Shown one piece after another: positions 30,201 to 41,132 of a stretch of 64,000 nt of DNA (its first letter is position 1; each line of letters starts with the position of its first letter). Origin of the DNA: Lepidostoma basale. Lineage: Eukaryota; Arthropoda; Insecta; Trichoptera; Lepidostomatidae. Under the pieces are notes generated by a model. It searched no databases. It was not told the DNA's origin and worked only from the letters and a program-made list of their open reading frames with translations. The stretch is taken from the NCBI GenBank assembly GCA_022606425.2, contig JAHDVF020000155.1, forward strand, positions 310,001 to 374,000. The letters are read 5' to 3'. A program made the position numbers and the translations under genes.

Positions 30201-30690
30201 CTATATTCTAATTTAAAATCGTTAAATTAATAAAAAGTTTTTTGTGTTTTTAACATGCTTATTATTAAATATTAGCTTATTATTCATTTGCAATTTGTTA
30301 TTTATTCTTCTCGGGGGTGGAATAGCGCGGGAATGACGTCCGCAGGGTGACTTGTGATACCGGCTCGCCTTAAGAAACTTTCTCCGGCTGCTGTGCTGAA
30401 ATTCTTTTGTATCTGGCGATCAAAGATAAATTAAACAGATTTAAGGAACGTGATCCACTTAAACTGCTATCATTTTAATGAAACCTGAGAAGTGGGGCTT
30501 TGAAGTCGCGCCATAAAGATGCGATTCAGGATTTCCACTTCCCAGCAGCGAAACAAAATGATTTACCAAGGATTATGAACAGGTTGAAAATGTACTGTAA
30601 AGCAAGGAAATAACTCAATTCAAACGCAAGTGACATAATAATTAAAATTTTATATCTAGAACTTATATTATTTTTTTATTAGGATTTGTT
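30201..30690. other. Unique-looking region
   Basis: Balanced at 30305-30420 and 30485-30560 (CTCGGGGGTGGAATAGCGCG). No frame or repeat is assigned. It may be intronic. Confidence 0.3.
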
Positions 30691-30699
30691 CTTGACTTT

Positions 30700-31695
30700 C
30701 TAATGGTTTTTATGACACATCATATAATTATTATCAAGAAAGGTGTCAAACAGGATTGCGTAATGTCCCCGTGGTTATTTAATCTATATATGGACAAGTG
30801 TATGAAAGAACTGAAAGGGTTGGATGTAGGTGCCAAAATGAGCGGAGTGTTAGTAAGCTGTCTCTTGTATGCGAATGACGATGTCCTACTTGCAGAGCAT
30901 AACGAGCATAAACTTAAAGTCTTGGTGAATAGTATGGTATGAAGTATGCATGCGAAATGATCTGATGATGAATGTGAATAAGTCCAAGGTAACGATTTAA
31001 AAAAAAAATGAAATCATGACAGTCTGCAACAATAGCGTGAATGGTGAAAATTTGGAGCAAGTAGATGAGTTCGTGTATTTGGGTAGTATGTTTACAAAAG
31101 ATGGGCGAGTGGAGAGGGCTATTGAAAGAAGGGTTGGGGCAGGCAACAAAGTGAATAATGCACTTAAATTTGTCATCGCAAACAAAAACCTACCCAAAAA
31201 AACTAAAATGGCAGTGCACAATGGTGTCCTTGTACCGACCCTTATGTATGGAAGCGAAATATGAAACTGGCAAAAGAAGGATGGAAGTAGAATAATAATG
31301 CAGTTATAATTAGATCTCTTAGACGAATGTCAGGATACTCTATGCATGATAGTGTGGAATGAAAATAAAAGAAGTGAATGCGGTGCGAATGATAATGTTT
31401 GGACATATTGGAAAGAATGAATGAAAAAAGAATGGTAAAAAAATTATATTATATGTTAACGATGTAAATGCAACAAGAAATAGAGGAAGACCGAGGAAAA
31501 CGTGGCATGATCAAATAAATCAAATATTGAATGTCGGCCACGTGCGGAGTCAGAGAAATTGACGAGAAAAATGACACGATGTATGAATATTGAGGGAGCG
31601 ATAGAAATATGTCAGGAAAGAAAAGGATGGCAGTCCATATATTCTGCCCTACCCCTTCGGGGAGACGGCGTGATGGTTAGTTAGTTAGTTAGTCA
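30700..31695 (+). mobile_element. Family A retrotransposon, longest copy, with part of the RT domain
   Basis: The first frame (30703-30942) has GVKQDCVMSPWLFNLYMDKC and LLYANDDVLLAE, the palm of a non-LTR reverse transcriptase. The catalytic YADD is changed to YAND (Asn at 30874-30876). A second frame (31016-31264) has LEQVDEFVYLGSMFTKDG and RRVGAGNKVNNALK. The C-terminal part follows with stops, then CCCCTTCGGGG (31652-31662), GGCGTGATGG and TTAG repeats. The element is dead. Confidence 0.85.
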
Positions 31696-31744
31696 TATAA
31701 TTATCACCCTTTTTTTTTCTTTCCTTTTTTAAGATCTTATATTC

Positions 31745-32000
31745 TGTTAAGACAGGAGTTCTGGAGTCTCGTACATACGATCTTGGCAATCCTCGCTGGG
31801 TTCATCCTCTCGATGTTGTCTGTCTTCTCTGTCTACTTCACTTGTCGCTTTCATCAATTTCGCAGGTTCAGCAAATCTCTTTGTTTCATTTTTTACCTCT
31901 TAAGGTTCACGATAGATGGCATCGTTTTCATTTCTGTTGTTCTTAGGAGCTGTTTGATTCTGACAGTGTCTGCTTTTCATGCGTTTCCATGCAATAATGC
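31745..32000 (-). mobile_element. Family D/G-like fragment
   Basis: The minus frame shows LLRTTEMKTMPSIVNLK, similar to LLRTSEMKVLRSITGKTL of D. Further similarity is patchy. Confidence 0.45.
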
Positions 32001-32194
32001 TTTTAAGATAATATAAAAATAGTTCAATGTGAGTTGTTAAATAAAAAATCAGTGTAAACTGTGCTCGATTATAAATCTCCTTTACATAATGTAACTGATA
32101 AATCTCTGTTATCACAGATTTATCCATTTCAGGTTAACCAATTCACATTTTGTTTAACTTGTTACTTTGTTTTAATATATAAAATTCATTGTTT

Positions 32195-32335
32195 TGTTCT
32201 TCTTCTTCCTTATTGTAGACCTTTGTGGTCTGTTCTCCAGAGAGTTGCTCCTCCTGTGAGGAAGATGTCCAGCTGTCCTTCCGTCTTTTAGGAGGTCTTC
32301 CACGAGGACGAGTCCCATGAGGTTGATTATGCAAT
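32195..32335 (-). mobile_element. Family D 3' end
   Basis: The minus frame reads GTRPRGRPPKRRKDSWTSSS. The tail complement TTCTTCTTCCTTATTG is at left. Confidence 0.55.
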
Positions 32336-32880
32336 GCAATATAGGGGAGTCTGGTGGAGTCTTGTTTTGTTAATATAACTAAATGAAAAACTTGGAGTCA
32401 TTTAGTGATTTTTATTATTTTGTATATATTATAATAACAACATTCTTCGCTATTTTCAATCCAAGGGATTGCTTTGCAGCAATGTGTAATAGCACTTTTT
32501 GCTGGTTCTTGGGATGCCACTTGGGCTTTGAATGTGGTAATTTTACGTTGCTTTCCACATTTTATAATATTGCGTTAATAGTTAGAAAATTCTTTCGGAT
32601 ATGTATGCAAATTAAAATCACAGCGAAATAAAATTATGTGCATTGTCAATTTCGAGCGAGCATTTTATTGTATGAATATTTAACACATTGGTTTGATCAA
32701 TTCACCTTATTGCGAGTAATTTATTATTCATTGAATTTGCCAATACTTTGATCAAATCTGGGAGCAAACGTGACCCCATTTTTATATTTAAGTTTATAAA
32801 TAAATCAGAATAAATTTGCGTATATATTTTATGTTCGTTGTTCATAAAAAAATGTTTCATTACTTTCGATTCATATGAAA
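32336..32880. other. Repeat S copy and AT-rich sequence
   Basis: S occupies about 32499-32585 (GCTGGTTCTTGGGATGCC, GAATGTGG, CTTTCCACATT). The rest shows nothing. Confidence 0.4.
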
Positions 32881-32884
32881 ATAT

Positions 32885-33700
32885 TATATATAATATTAAT
32901 GGGTGAAGTAAAATAGGCAATAAGTTCAAAAATAAATTAAGTATGCAGTTTCGTTCTATATGACATATATTCTATAGTACAAATATGAATGATTGGAGTT
33001 AAATATTCCTAAAAAACTAAGTATGCAGTTTCGTTCTATTTGACATACGACATATATACGAGTGGCTGCGAAACCTGGAATCTAAAAGTGAATGTAATGA
33101 ACTGATTGGAGGTTTTTGAGATGTAGAATGAATGAACGCAGAATTCTTCGGCAACTGTGGACCAGTAGGATCAGTAATACAGAGAACCAGCCAATAGAGA
33201 GCTGTTGTCAAGTCTGAAAGTTATAAAGGTCTCATATTTGGGTCATGTGTTAATATGGAAAAAATACCACCTCCATCGACTGATATTCATGAGAAAAGTA
33301 GAGGGACATCGAACAGTTCGTAAAAGGCAGCTGTCCTGGCTGCGAAATATAAAATAATGGACAGGAATGACAAGAATTCAGAATCTGTTCCGTGGCGCAG
33401 GGCAGAGATGACTTTGCTGCAGTGATCGCCAACGTTGGGGGGACCTGACACGGCACTGAAAAAATAAAAAGAAGATATATACGAGTACATATATGAATGA
33501 TTGGAATAAAATAGGCATAAGAATCTAAGTATACAGTTTTGTTCTATTTGACATAATTATGACATACTTCGTATATACGAGTATATAAGTTATATGAAAG
33601 ATTGGATTAAAATAAGCGTAAAAAACTAAATATGCAGTTTCGTTCCATAACATATTAATCGAAACTGCATACTTGGTTTTGTATTTGGTACTAAGTGTCA
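32885..33700. repeat. Diverged tandem repeat split by a family B insertion
   Basis: Units contain ATGAATGATTGGA, AAATAGGCA, AACTAAGTATGCAGTTTCG and TTCTATTTGACATA. Two units lie before and two after the insertion; the last is followed by an inverted piece (CGAAACTGCATACTTGG). Confidence 0.55.
33064..33474 (+). mobile_element. Family B (subfamily 2) retrotransposon fragment with target duplication
   Basis: GAACTGATTGGAGGTTTTTG to GGCACTG plus an AAGAAG tail; matches the copy at 55281-55672. ATATATACGAGT lies at 33052-33063 and again at 33475-33486, a 12-base candidate target duplication (caution: it sits in a tandem repeat). The frame is destroyed. Confidence 0.6.
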
Positions 33701-34200
33701 AGTTTACCTCAACCATTCGTATATTTTCCGAAATCTTAAACATTGAATCAGTTTATCATATACGCGCGTCGATTTACCCGATTCTTCGCATGGCTCACAT
33801 TTGAATCTCTGTAAGATAAAATGTCAAACTTCTAATTGCAAAAAGAATACTTGGTGGACAAAGACGTTTCAAATAAATGTTATGCATACGATTTGAGAAC
33901 AAGGAAATTATGATTGAAGAATAAAATAATTCATATCGCAAAATCATTATCAGGATCGGGACAATATCCTTTCAAGGCCAAATGATTCTTTATTTTTCTG
34001 CTTGTTCTTTTCTCTCGCCTCTTCTCGTTACAAATAAAGTTCGGAAGGCTTTGAGAATAGTTTTAATAAAATCCAATGTGTAAAACTGTTGCTATTCCGT
34101 TTTAAAATTAGTATGAAACACGTAAAACCTGTCAAGTTGTATTGAGGTTAGTTCATAGATATACCACTCTGGTGTTATATTTAATTATTACATCAAAAAT
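33700..34200. other. No recognised feature
   Basis: AT-rich; no repeat match. Confidence 0.35.
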
Positions 34201-34400
34201 ATAAAGATTTTGGATAGACTACGTTGAGAAGGTGGACTCAGCAAGGATTTTCAAGATCGTAATGCAATAGACTCCAGAAGCCCATCGACCACCAAAAGGA
34301 CTACTGAAAAGGAAGAGAGAGTTAGAAGTCTTCAAAACAGGACCTTAATTAATATACTATCTATATAGATAACAAGATTTACAGAAAGAAGAAAAATAAG
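34200..34400 (+). mobile_element. Family G-like fragment, degraded
   Basis: Blocks CAAGGATTTTCAAGATCGTA and CAGAAGCCCATCGACCACC match 25980-26050. The frame is gone. It ends AGAAAGAAGAAAAATAAG. Confidence 0.45.
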
Positions 34401-34617
34401 TTCTAGAAAAATATAAGGAATTAAAATTCCGAAACTAAAATTTTGAAATTTCACTGCTTGATAAAAATAATTCATCTCCGAACTAAAATGATAAACGACC
34501 GTTTTTAGTGAAATTGGTTATACATATGACCATATGTTAAAGCAATTTCAAATAAATAAAACGTTCTGCTATCAACTTTTTAAATTTTTTAATTGAAAAC
34601 AATTTTCGTTGTAAAAA

Positions 34618-34912
34618 ATATCGCTGCGTTGGTTAGATCATATGCAACGCATGGATGGGGATATTATGGTTAAAAAAGTATACGTTAATGATGTAAATGG
34701 AGTACGGAGTCGAGGCAGACCGAGGAAAACATGGCATGACCAAATTAATCGAATTTTAAAGGTTGGTCATCTTAGAAGTCGGAAGAATCGACGTGCGTGT
34801 ATGACTCGCTGTATTAATGTTGAGGAAGCTAGAGAGGTGAGCCAGGATAGAGTAGTGTGGCAGTCCATTCTCTCTGCCTACCTTTGTGGGGAAACGGCGT
34901 GATGGTTTGTTG
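34618..34912 (+). mobile_element. Family A2 retrotransposon 3' end
   Basis: An open frame (34642-34902) reads MVKKVYVNDVNGVRSRGRPR, HDQINRILKVGHLRSRKNRR and VWQSILSAYLCGETA. The tail is GGTTTGTTGTCGTTG, not TTAG. This is one of the least damaged C-termini here. Confidence 0.75.
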
Positions 34913-34929
34913 TCGTTGTTATTGTTGTT

Positions 34930-35319
34930 GTAAAAAATAAAGCAGATGAAATCGAAACCTGATAAAATCAGAAGGATAATATTGACTGTAATATAGTTAT
35001 TATATTATGAACATACATAATATGGACAAACACCCTTACACCCTCCGTTTGAAATAAATGTATACGTGATAAAATTATTATTATAAATATTTTATGCTCA
35101 CGTGTAATAGAATCATTCCAAAGGGTAGTGTCGGCACATACTTATTTTAAGAAAACCGACAATAATAATTATATGTGTGTCCTTTTTCGTTATTATACTT
35201 GTGAGTATAAAAAAACATCACGTTGAGCGTATAAACACGAAGGTACCTTTTAGTAGCAGCTCTAGCGGAGAACAGTGATTCGTTTTCTGTAAGCTCATCG
35301 GTCAAAATTTTATTTAAAA
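34930..35319. other. No recognised feature
   Basis: AT-rich, no repeat match. Confidence 0.35.
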
Positions 35320-35545
35320 TATTATTTGTTTCTTGAACAATAAAGTACTACATATTAAAAAGTTTTTACAAATGAGAACGTCCGTTTTAAACAACATATT
35401 ATATTTTATGTGAATGACATGTTTCGCCTGTCTAATGCATTATCGAAACATTCGATATATTGCCTCAGATAGGCGAAATGTCATTCATAATATATTAAAA
35501 CTTATAGAAAACGGACGTTTTCATTCGGATTTATTAATAAATCTA
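35320..35545. repeat. Family X fold-back, nearly complete
   Basis: TTTCTTGAACAATAAAGTAC, AATGAGAACGTCCGTTTT and TGACATGTTTCGCCTGTCTA form the left arm. The right arm mirrors it with GATAGGCGAAATGTCATT and GAAAACGGACGTTTTCATTC. Confidence 0.65.
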
Positions 35546-35659
35546 ATTATTTGCATATCATAAAGAATTGTGTCCATGAACTTTTACATAGGTACTTAAA
35601 ATGAATGAAATTTTATCGTCAATGTCGTCAATACAATAAATAATACACACCTTTCACCT

Positions 35660-35760
35660 ATATGATCACCTCAGAGATGGAGAGACATTTGGACATCATC
35701 ATCTCAGGAGACACGAGTTCTTTGTCACAGATTGTCAGATCTATTAAATGATAGGGAAAA
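35660..35760 (+). mobile_element. Family D 3' tip
   Basis: GAGATGGAGAGACATTTGGA, CATCATCTCAGGAGAC and GATTGTCAGATCTATTAAA correspond to the last ~95 bases of D. Confidence 0.5.
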
Positions 35761-35769
35761 AGATTTTTA

Positions 35770-36470
35770 TGTTTAAAAATTCGAATGTGAAATGTTGGCT
35801 ACGTTCTTATTGGAAACTGATTGAATTTTAGTACCATTAATGATATTGACTTTAAATAAAATGAAAAATTGGCATCTAAGCTTTAAGAAACGAGACACTG
35901 TGCGCACAGTGGAGAGAGTGTCGGAGAAAATTTAGGAAAACTCGAGCGGGAAAACGTCTAAATGGGAAAATGTCGTGGGATTTCCCTCAAATGGACCGAG
36001 AGGAAAGGTGAGATTTTTCTCGTCACGGATAAAAGGAATTCAGGTAAGAATATTCCATTGAATTCGAAAGGCAATACATTCCACACGTAGAAACGTCGGG
36101 GCCGCCGATTTTCATAGTTTTCGGCGATCACAGCTGCAAATAGCTATGAAAGAAGAAACTTAGTTATATTGAGGGAATTAACAGCCATTCAGTCTGAGCA
36201 TCGCTTAAGGGTAAAATAAATATTGAAATAAGGAAAAAATATTGGGAAATACTATAGTTTAGGACATAATGTCGTCTTTTGGCAATACATTTACCTTATA
36301 TTCATTTTACTTAAGTACTCTTATATTACATTTTTATTCTTTTTTTATTATTCTTTTTAGGATAACTATTTTTTGTACTACTGTGTTCATTTATTACTTG
36401 TCAAGATTTAATGAATTCACATGAAAGAAAGTCACAGTGTTTTATTTTATAACATTGTGTTTTACACTTT
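35770..36470. other. Unique-looking sequence, no gene
   Basis: Balanced part at 35890-36130 (GGGGCCGCCGATTTTC, GAAACGTCG). No frame. It may be intronic or regulatory. Confidence 0.3.
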
Positions 36471-36479
36471 TTTGTACTT

Positions 36480-36535
36480 TTCACAAACATGTTTCGGGAC
36501 TCAGAGGCCCTTCCTTAACGTAGAAACTTGAACAA
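36480..36535 (-). repeat. Hammerhead-like unit, degraded
   Basis: The complement reads GTTAAGGA, GGG...CCC hairpin, GAAAC, AT, GTT, TGTGAAAAG. The first core strand has several substitutions. Confidence 0.4.
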
Positions 36536-36904
36536 TAAAATGAGACAAAATCGTTACCTCGGTCATATGGTTTTTTGTTAAAATTAGTATACAGAGAAAA
36601 CACTTATTGGACTTGAAGTTAAATACATTTTATTGTATATAATAACTTCTTTATTTTTAAAGTCATCATTTCAAAAATATCTAGGATATTATAACTAAAA
36701 TTTCTATTGTTAAATTCATGTTCAATAGTTGTTTTGTTTCCTCTTTCTCATAATTCTTACTAAATAACTAGTAACCCTACTTTTAGACTTAATTCTCCCC
36801 CCTCACCATTTACATTTATTAAATATTATAAATATTAGTAGAGATTCGGTTTTATATTATTGTTAAAATTTCTTCACCGAGGATTGGCTTCTTTGTTTGT
36901 GAAA

Positions 36905-37235
36905 AGAAAAAGTGATACAATCGCCGTGTTTCCGAAGGGGTAGGTTAAAATAATAGACCGCTACACTACTCTTTCCTGTCATATTCCTCTTGATTCTTCA
37001 ACATTCAATCATCATGTCAAGCACGCGCGTCGATTTTTCTGACTCTTCACATTGGCCGACTTTCAATAATTGATTAATTTGATCATTCCACGTTTTCCTC
37101 GATCTTCCTCTATCGTAAACAAATACATTCATTGTTTCTTCATTCATTCTTTCCATGTGTCCAAACCATATTTTATTCCATTCATTATTTAAATCATATC
37201 ATTTTCATCGAACTGCATTCACTTCTTCATAATAA
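36905..37235 (-). mobile_element. Family A 3' end, minus strand
   Basis: CCGAAGGGGTAGG, then the complements of VWQSI, RRACM, HDQINQ and the RGRPRKTW stretch. The TTAG tail itself is lost. Confidence 0.65.
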
Positions 37236-37249
37236 ATACAGTGTTAATA

Positions 37250-37800
37250 ATATTATAATGTTATCAAAAAATTAATCAAATGTGAATCCACAACACAAGA
37301 GAGTTATACACAGTTATAGAGAAAATATAATAAATGCGCAGTGTTCACAAACAAACAGTGTTAAATTATTTCTAGACTAAGTTTATGACTAAACTATTGG
37401 AATAAACTAATCTTTTGGACTAATCTATTGGGATAAATATACTTATTTTGAATTATTAAAAAAGAAACAACGATTTTGATTTATTTCAAAGATAAATGAA
37501 ATACCAAAACACAATCAATAGAAATATGAAGAAATAAGACGATCTTCTGCATAGAATACTTCGGAGACTTCTTACGTAAGAACGAAAGGTCAAACCTTCA
37601 ATTGAACATCCGAGACACAGATGAAGAGAAGGGTAACAACCCTTAAGAATAAATGGAAAAGTTGTTTGGATACAAAAGTATATTGTAAAACAAGATTATA
37701 GATAAAACATGGTTAAAATGTCAGAAGGGAGTTTTCGAGTTTTTTTTTATTTTAAAGGCATAAGTGTTGCCACAAATATATATATTTTTAAATATTTATG
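37250..37800. other. No recognised feature
   Basis: AT-rich. AATCCACAACACAAGAG at about 37276 is the string seen beside W and Y elements. Confidence 0.3.
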
Positions 37801-37804
37801 CAAA

Positions 37805-38110
37805 CATACCTTCACGCCATTTCCCCGTATGGGTAGATAAAGATAATAAACCGCCACACTATTCTATTTTGACACGTCTATATAGATTTCTCCACTTTCA
37901 TACAAAGAGTCATACACACCTCGATTCTTCCGATTTATTACAAAGCCGATATTTACAATTTCAATAATTTGGTCATGACTTGTTTTCCTTGGTATTCTTC
38001 CTTTCACGTCATTAACGCTTACATTCTTAACCATTCTTTCTTTATCCACTTGGTCCATATGTCTAATTAGTTATTCTTCCATACATATTTGTTTCATTGT
38101 ACTTTCTTCA
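37805..38110 (-). mobile_element. Family A/A2 3' end, minus strand
   Basis: The minus frame (37864-38058) reads MVKNVSVNDVKGRIPRKTSH then DQIIEIVNIGFVINRKNRG. Hairpin remnant CCCCGTATGGG at the left. Confidence 0.6.
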
Positions 38111-38139
38111 ACTCTATAACATATTTCTTCCTGAAATCA

Positions 38140-38275
38140 GCATTTGAAAAATTACATTTAATACGAATGAAAACGCCTGTTTTCTAGAAGTATTAATATA
38201 AGTTACGTGAAAGGCATGTTTCGCCTGTCTAAAGCATTATCAAATGTATTTGCATACAAACATTTGTCATTTTGA
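38140..38275. repeat. Family X left arm
   Basis: AATACGAATGAAAACGCCTG, TTCTAGAAGTATTAATATAA, GGCATGTTTCGCCTGTCTAA. The right arm is replaced by RT sequence. Confidence 0.55.
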
Positions 38276-38550
38276 CTGGGCAGATGCACGCCCAGATATC
38301 TAAATTTCGTAATCTGTTCCAGCATTCTGTCATTTAGAACTGGATAACCTGTATTCTAGGGGTTCTTATGAAAATGTCATGTTTTTTTGTTTTCTCAACT
38401 GAGATTATCATATTGAAGTTGGCGGCTGATGTCTGGAATTTATTTAAGAGTCTTTGCAGTTCGTATTCTGACTTTGCTATCAGTGCAGCATCGTCCGTGT
38501 AGCATATGACGCTCACTATACCTTTCCCCATGCAATATCCCACTTTAAAA
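38275..38550 (-). mobile_element. Reverse transcriptase palm fragment of a non-LTR element
   Basis: The minus frame reads GIVSVICYTDDAALIAKSEY then ELQRLLNKFQTSAANFNM. YTDD is an intact active-site motif. The fragment ends after NMIISVEKTK, matching motif D/E positions of RTE-like RTs. The family is uncertain. Confidence 0.65.
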
Positions 38551-38559
38551 AGAACAATA

Positions 38560-39130
38560 AGTAATAAAATATATCATATTGAAAAAAACTTCTTGGGGGT
38601 AAAATCAAATAGTAAATTTGGAAAATGAAAATTAATAAAAAAATGTATAGTACAAGTTATACTTCTTAAGGGTGCTGAATCCACTGAATTTCTTCGTTTT
38701 AAATTGCATTTGCAATCTCATTTCCCAGAAAACCGCAACGAACGTCTTCCAGTAGGAAAAATATTGTAAAACTTAATTATTTCTCTAACCAATGCAATAA
38801 AAAAATCCATCTCGACTACCGGGGGCGGAGACAATCGGAAACGGAGTTGGAACCGGAAGCTTGTAAGCGGAAATGATTTCCGGTTCTGCTTTATTCATCG
38901 GCTCCTGTAACTACCGAATCTCGCGGTTTCCAAGTGATTTGAGATCGCTATCCTGCCCCGCCATCTTGCTGGGCCAGTGGTTGCTCGTGAATATTGCCTC
39001 TTGATATCTCTATTTTTACACTTTGAAAATGAACTATTTTTAAATATTTACTTCATCTCCTTATACTTTCGTATGAAACACTTAATTTTTGGTGTAGCCT
39101 TAATAAAAATCATGTTTAACACTTGTGTAC
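38560..39130. other. Unique-looking region with GC-rich patch
   Basis: 38805-38985 is GC-rich (ACCGGGGGCGGAGACAATC, GGAACCGGAAGC) with an ACCGGAA/TTCCGGT inverted pair. No frame. It may be regulatory. Confidence 0.3.
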
Positions 39131-39184
39131 TTTATATCAACACCACTCTATTTTGTTTTATCAAACCAAACGGTTTCGATTCCG

Positions 39185-39721
39185 CCAGAGCTTTTAAATC
39201 AAACCAAATCAGTTTATTTTATCAATAGGCATTACAAAATTATTTTTTAAGGCATCTATTGAGAACAGGTAAAATAATATATTGTGTATAGTATACTACC
39301 AGAAACGCATAAGAGATGGTTCAACATTAGGAAGACAGGATACTTTTCAGAATTAAGAGTATTTGCCTTCTGAACGTACTTTCACTATTATGAAAGACGT
39401 CGATCTCCGACGAGACCGCATACAGGAGATTAATTGCTCTTCCCACCGGTGACACCAAAAGCAGGTTGGTTCTGGCGGCCGGTAGGTAAAACAATCTATG
39501 CTGTCGCTGTCGGAGATATCTATCAGGGACAAAAATCCGAACACCCTCCAGCACGGCCGACTTCTCGAAATATTCCCTGAGTAATCTAAAGAAATGGGTA
39601 ATCTCTTCGAAGCTGCAGAGATTTGGCCCCAAGCATTCCCAAAAGAAATGCTGTGGCTATATTTATAACTATTTTGATAACCCTGACGAAGTTCTGGCAG
39701 GAGCACAACATAATTTGTCAT
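39185..39721 (-). mobile_element. Family J (jockey/CR1-like) retrotransposon 3' end
   Basis: Minus frames together give ITHFFRLLREYFEKSAVLEG, FVPDRYLRQRQHRLFYLPAA and SPVGRAINLLYAVSSEIDVF, parallel to YVPHSYSRARGHILFYAPNC and SPVLKAIRLLNEVAEEKDLF at 49313. A frameshift divides the frames. The 3'UTR runs to about 39185 with AAACTGATTTGGTTTGA-type repeats. Confidence 0.65.
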
Positions 39722-39724
39722 TCC

Positions 39725-40580
39725 AATTTCCTTCGAAATTCAACATTGGAATAAGATAGTTAAAATCCAAAATACCGTAAATACGTATTTTTGTAATGCA
39801 CATTTCATGAAATCAATAATGAATGTATTTATTATTTGGTTGTTTCCATTAATTCTTCTAGTTTCAATGAATTTCGGCAACTCACTAGACCAAAAGATAG
39901 CAGAAAGCTGCTGAAACCGATCGGAATTAATAGAATGAGTGGAATAAAACTAAATACATAGTAATTAAAAATATTAATATTACTAAATTAAAGTTTCTTG
40001 TTGGAACTTTATTGTCATTAATAAAAAATATATTCAAATAATATTATATTATTATAAAACATAATTTCATTCTATGTACTTGTTTTATAGTTTCGATCGG
40101 TTTCAATAGTTCGGTTCCATCTTTTGGAGATAATCTAGTGTTCACTACTTATTAATCAAATAGAATAAAACTCAATGTTTTTTTCGTTAATTATCGATGT
40201 TTATTTACACGAAGTTATCACATTTGATGTGGCGAAATTTCCGAATTTACTATAAAACAGTTTTTTTTGTCTGCATATCACGTAGCTTCACTGCAAATTG
40301 CCGTCTTGTGCGGAGGGATTGGAGCCACTGATAAGATGAAATGAAATCGCCCATGTTGTATTGACTTCGTAACTGAGTTTGCCGGGTACACTTCCTCAAT
40401 GGGTATCTATTTCGTTGAATTTATGTCTGTGCTGAATAATTTTCACTTTATCTAATGCTTTAACTTTCTAGCTTATTTAACCCACAACTTGGAGAAACAA
40501 AATAAAATAGCCGAATAAACTAGAAACAATTCTGTTTTTTTTCTATATTCCTAGTCCGTAGTATTATCTTTCTCCTTACT
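39725..40580. repeat. Two family V units in AT-rich sequence
   Basis: V at 39885-39960 (AAAGATAGCAGAAAGCTGCT, GAAACCGATCGG, then GAATGAGTGGAATAAAACTA) and, in inverted layout, at 40085-40175 (GATCGGTTTCAATAG, TCCATCTTTTGG). The rest (40180-40540) shows no gene. Confidence 0.5.
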
Positions 40581-40584
40581 CGTA

Positions 40585-40880
40585 TTCCTCATGACTGAGG
40601 GTACGCTGGAGAATTGATCTGATCCCAAGTACCTATCCACACCTCCTCGACTTTGGTCTCCCCTGGAAACTACGCGAAATGTTAGAGATCGAGTGTGAAT
40701 AACCTCTGTGGATAATATTGATGCATAGGCTAACGTGGAAGGACACCTCGCCAACCCGTCTGGCAAGCGTGGCGTTGTAATGCCAACCACCCCCCGTATA
40801 AGATTTCATACATGGAGAAGTATGGGAGAGGCCTATATCCAGCAGTAGACGACAACGGCTGTTAAAGAAGAAGAGAAGAA
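40585..40880 (+). mobile_element. Family H retrotransposon 3' end
   Basis: Close copy of 4089-4376: CTACGCGAAATGTTAGAGAT, CTAACGTGGAAGGACACC, then AAGTATGGGAGAGGCCTAT, ending GTTAAAGAAGAAGAG. Its 3' end borders the intron before the K2P exon. Confidence 0.65.
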
Positions 40881-41132
40881 GAGGGTCGTGTCCATCCCGT
40901 AAACTCTCACCGGTCAGTCTCAGTCAATCGGTCATTGAGAGGTCAGTCAGCGTCCTGATTTGATCAAACCAGCGGCTCGATGGCCGTCCTCGCGGTCGCA
41001 TACCTTCTACTTTGCCCATTATTATGAATCTCTTAAGGTTGTCCTGTCCAAAGTATTATCCTGAAAAACCGTTCTAAACGAGTGGGCGAAGTAAAATCAA
41101 ATGAACTAATCGTATACTTTCTATTGTTTCAG
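40881..41132 (+). other. 3' part of the intron preceding the K2P terminal exon
   Basis: The stretch ends in a pyrimidine-rich tract and CAG directly before the first-filter codons. No upstream K2P exon (M1, pore helix 1) could be read here. A family H retrotransposon fragment ends at its left edge, so the intron is at least partly built from repeats. Confidence 0.6.

Noticed and set aside
39327..39721. Two overlapping minus-strand genes
   Set aside because: They are the two sides of a frameshift in one family J retrotransposon fragment.
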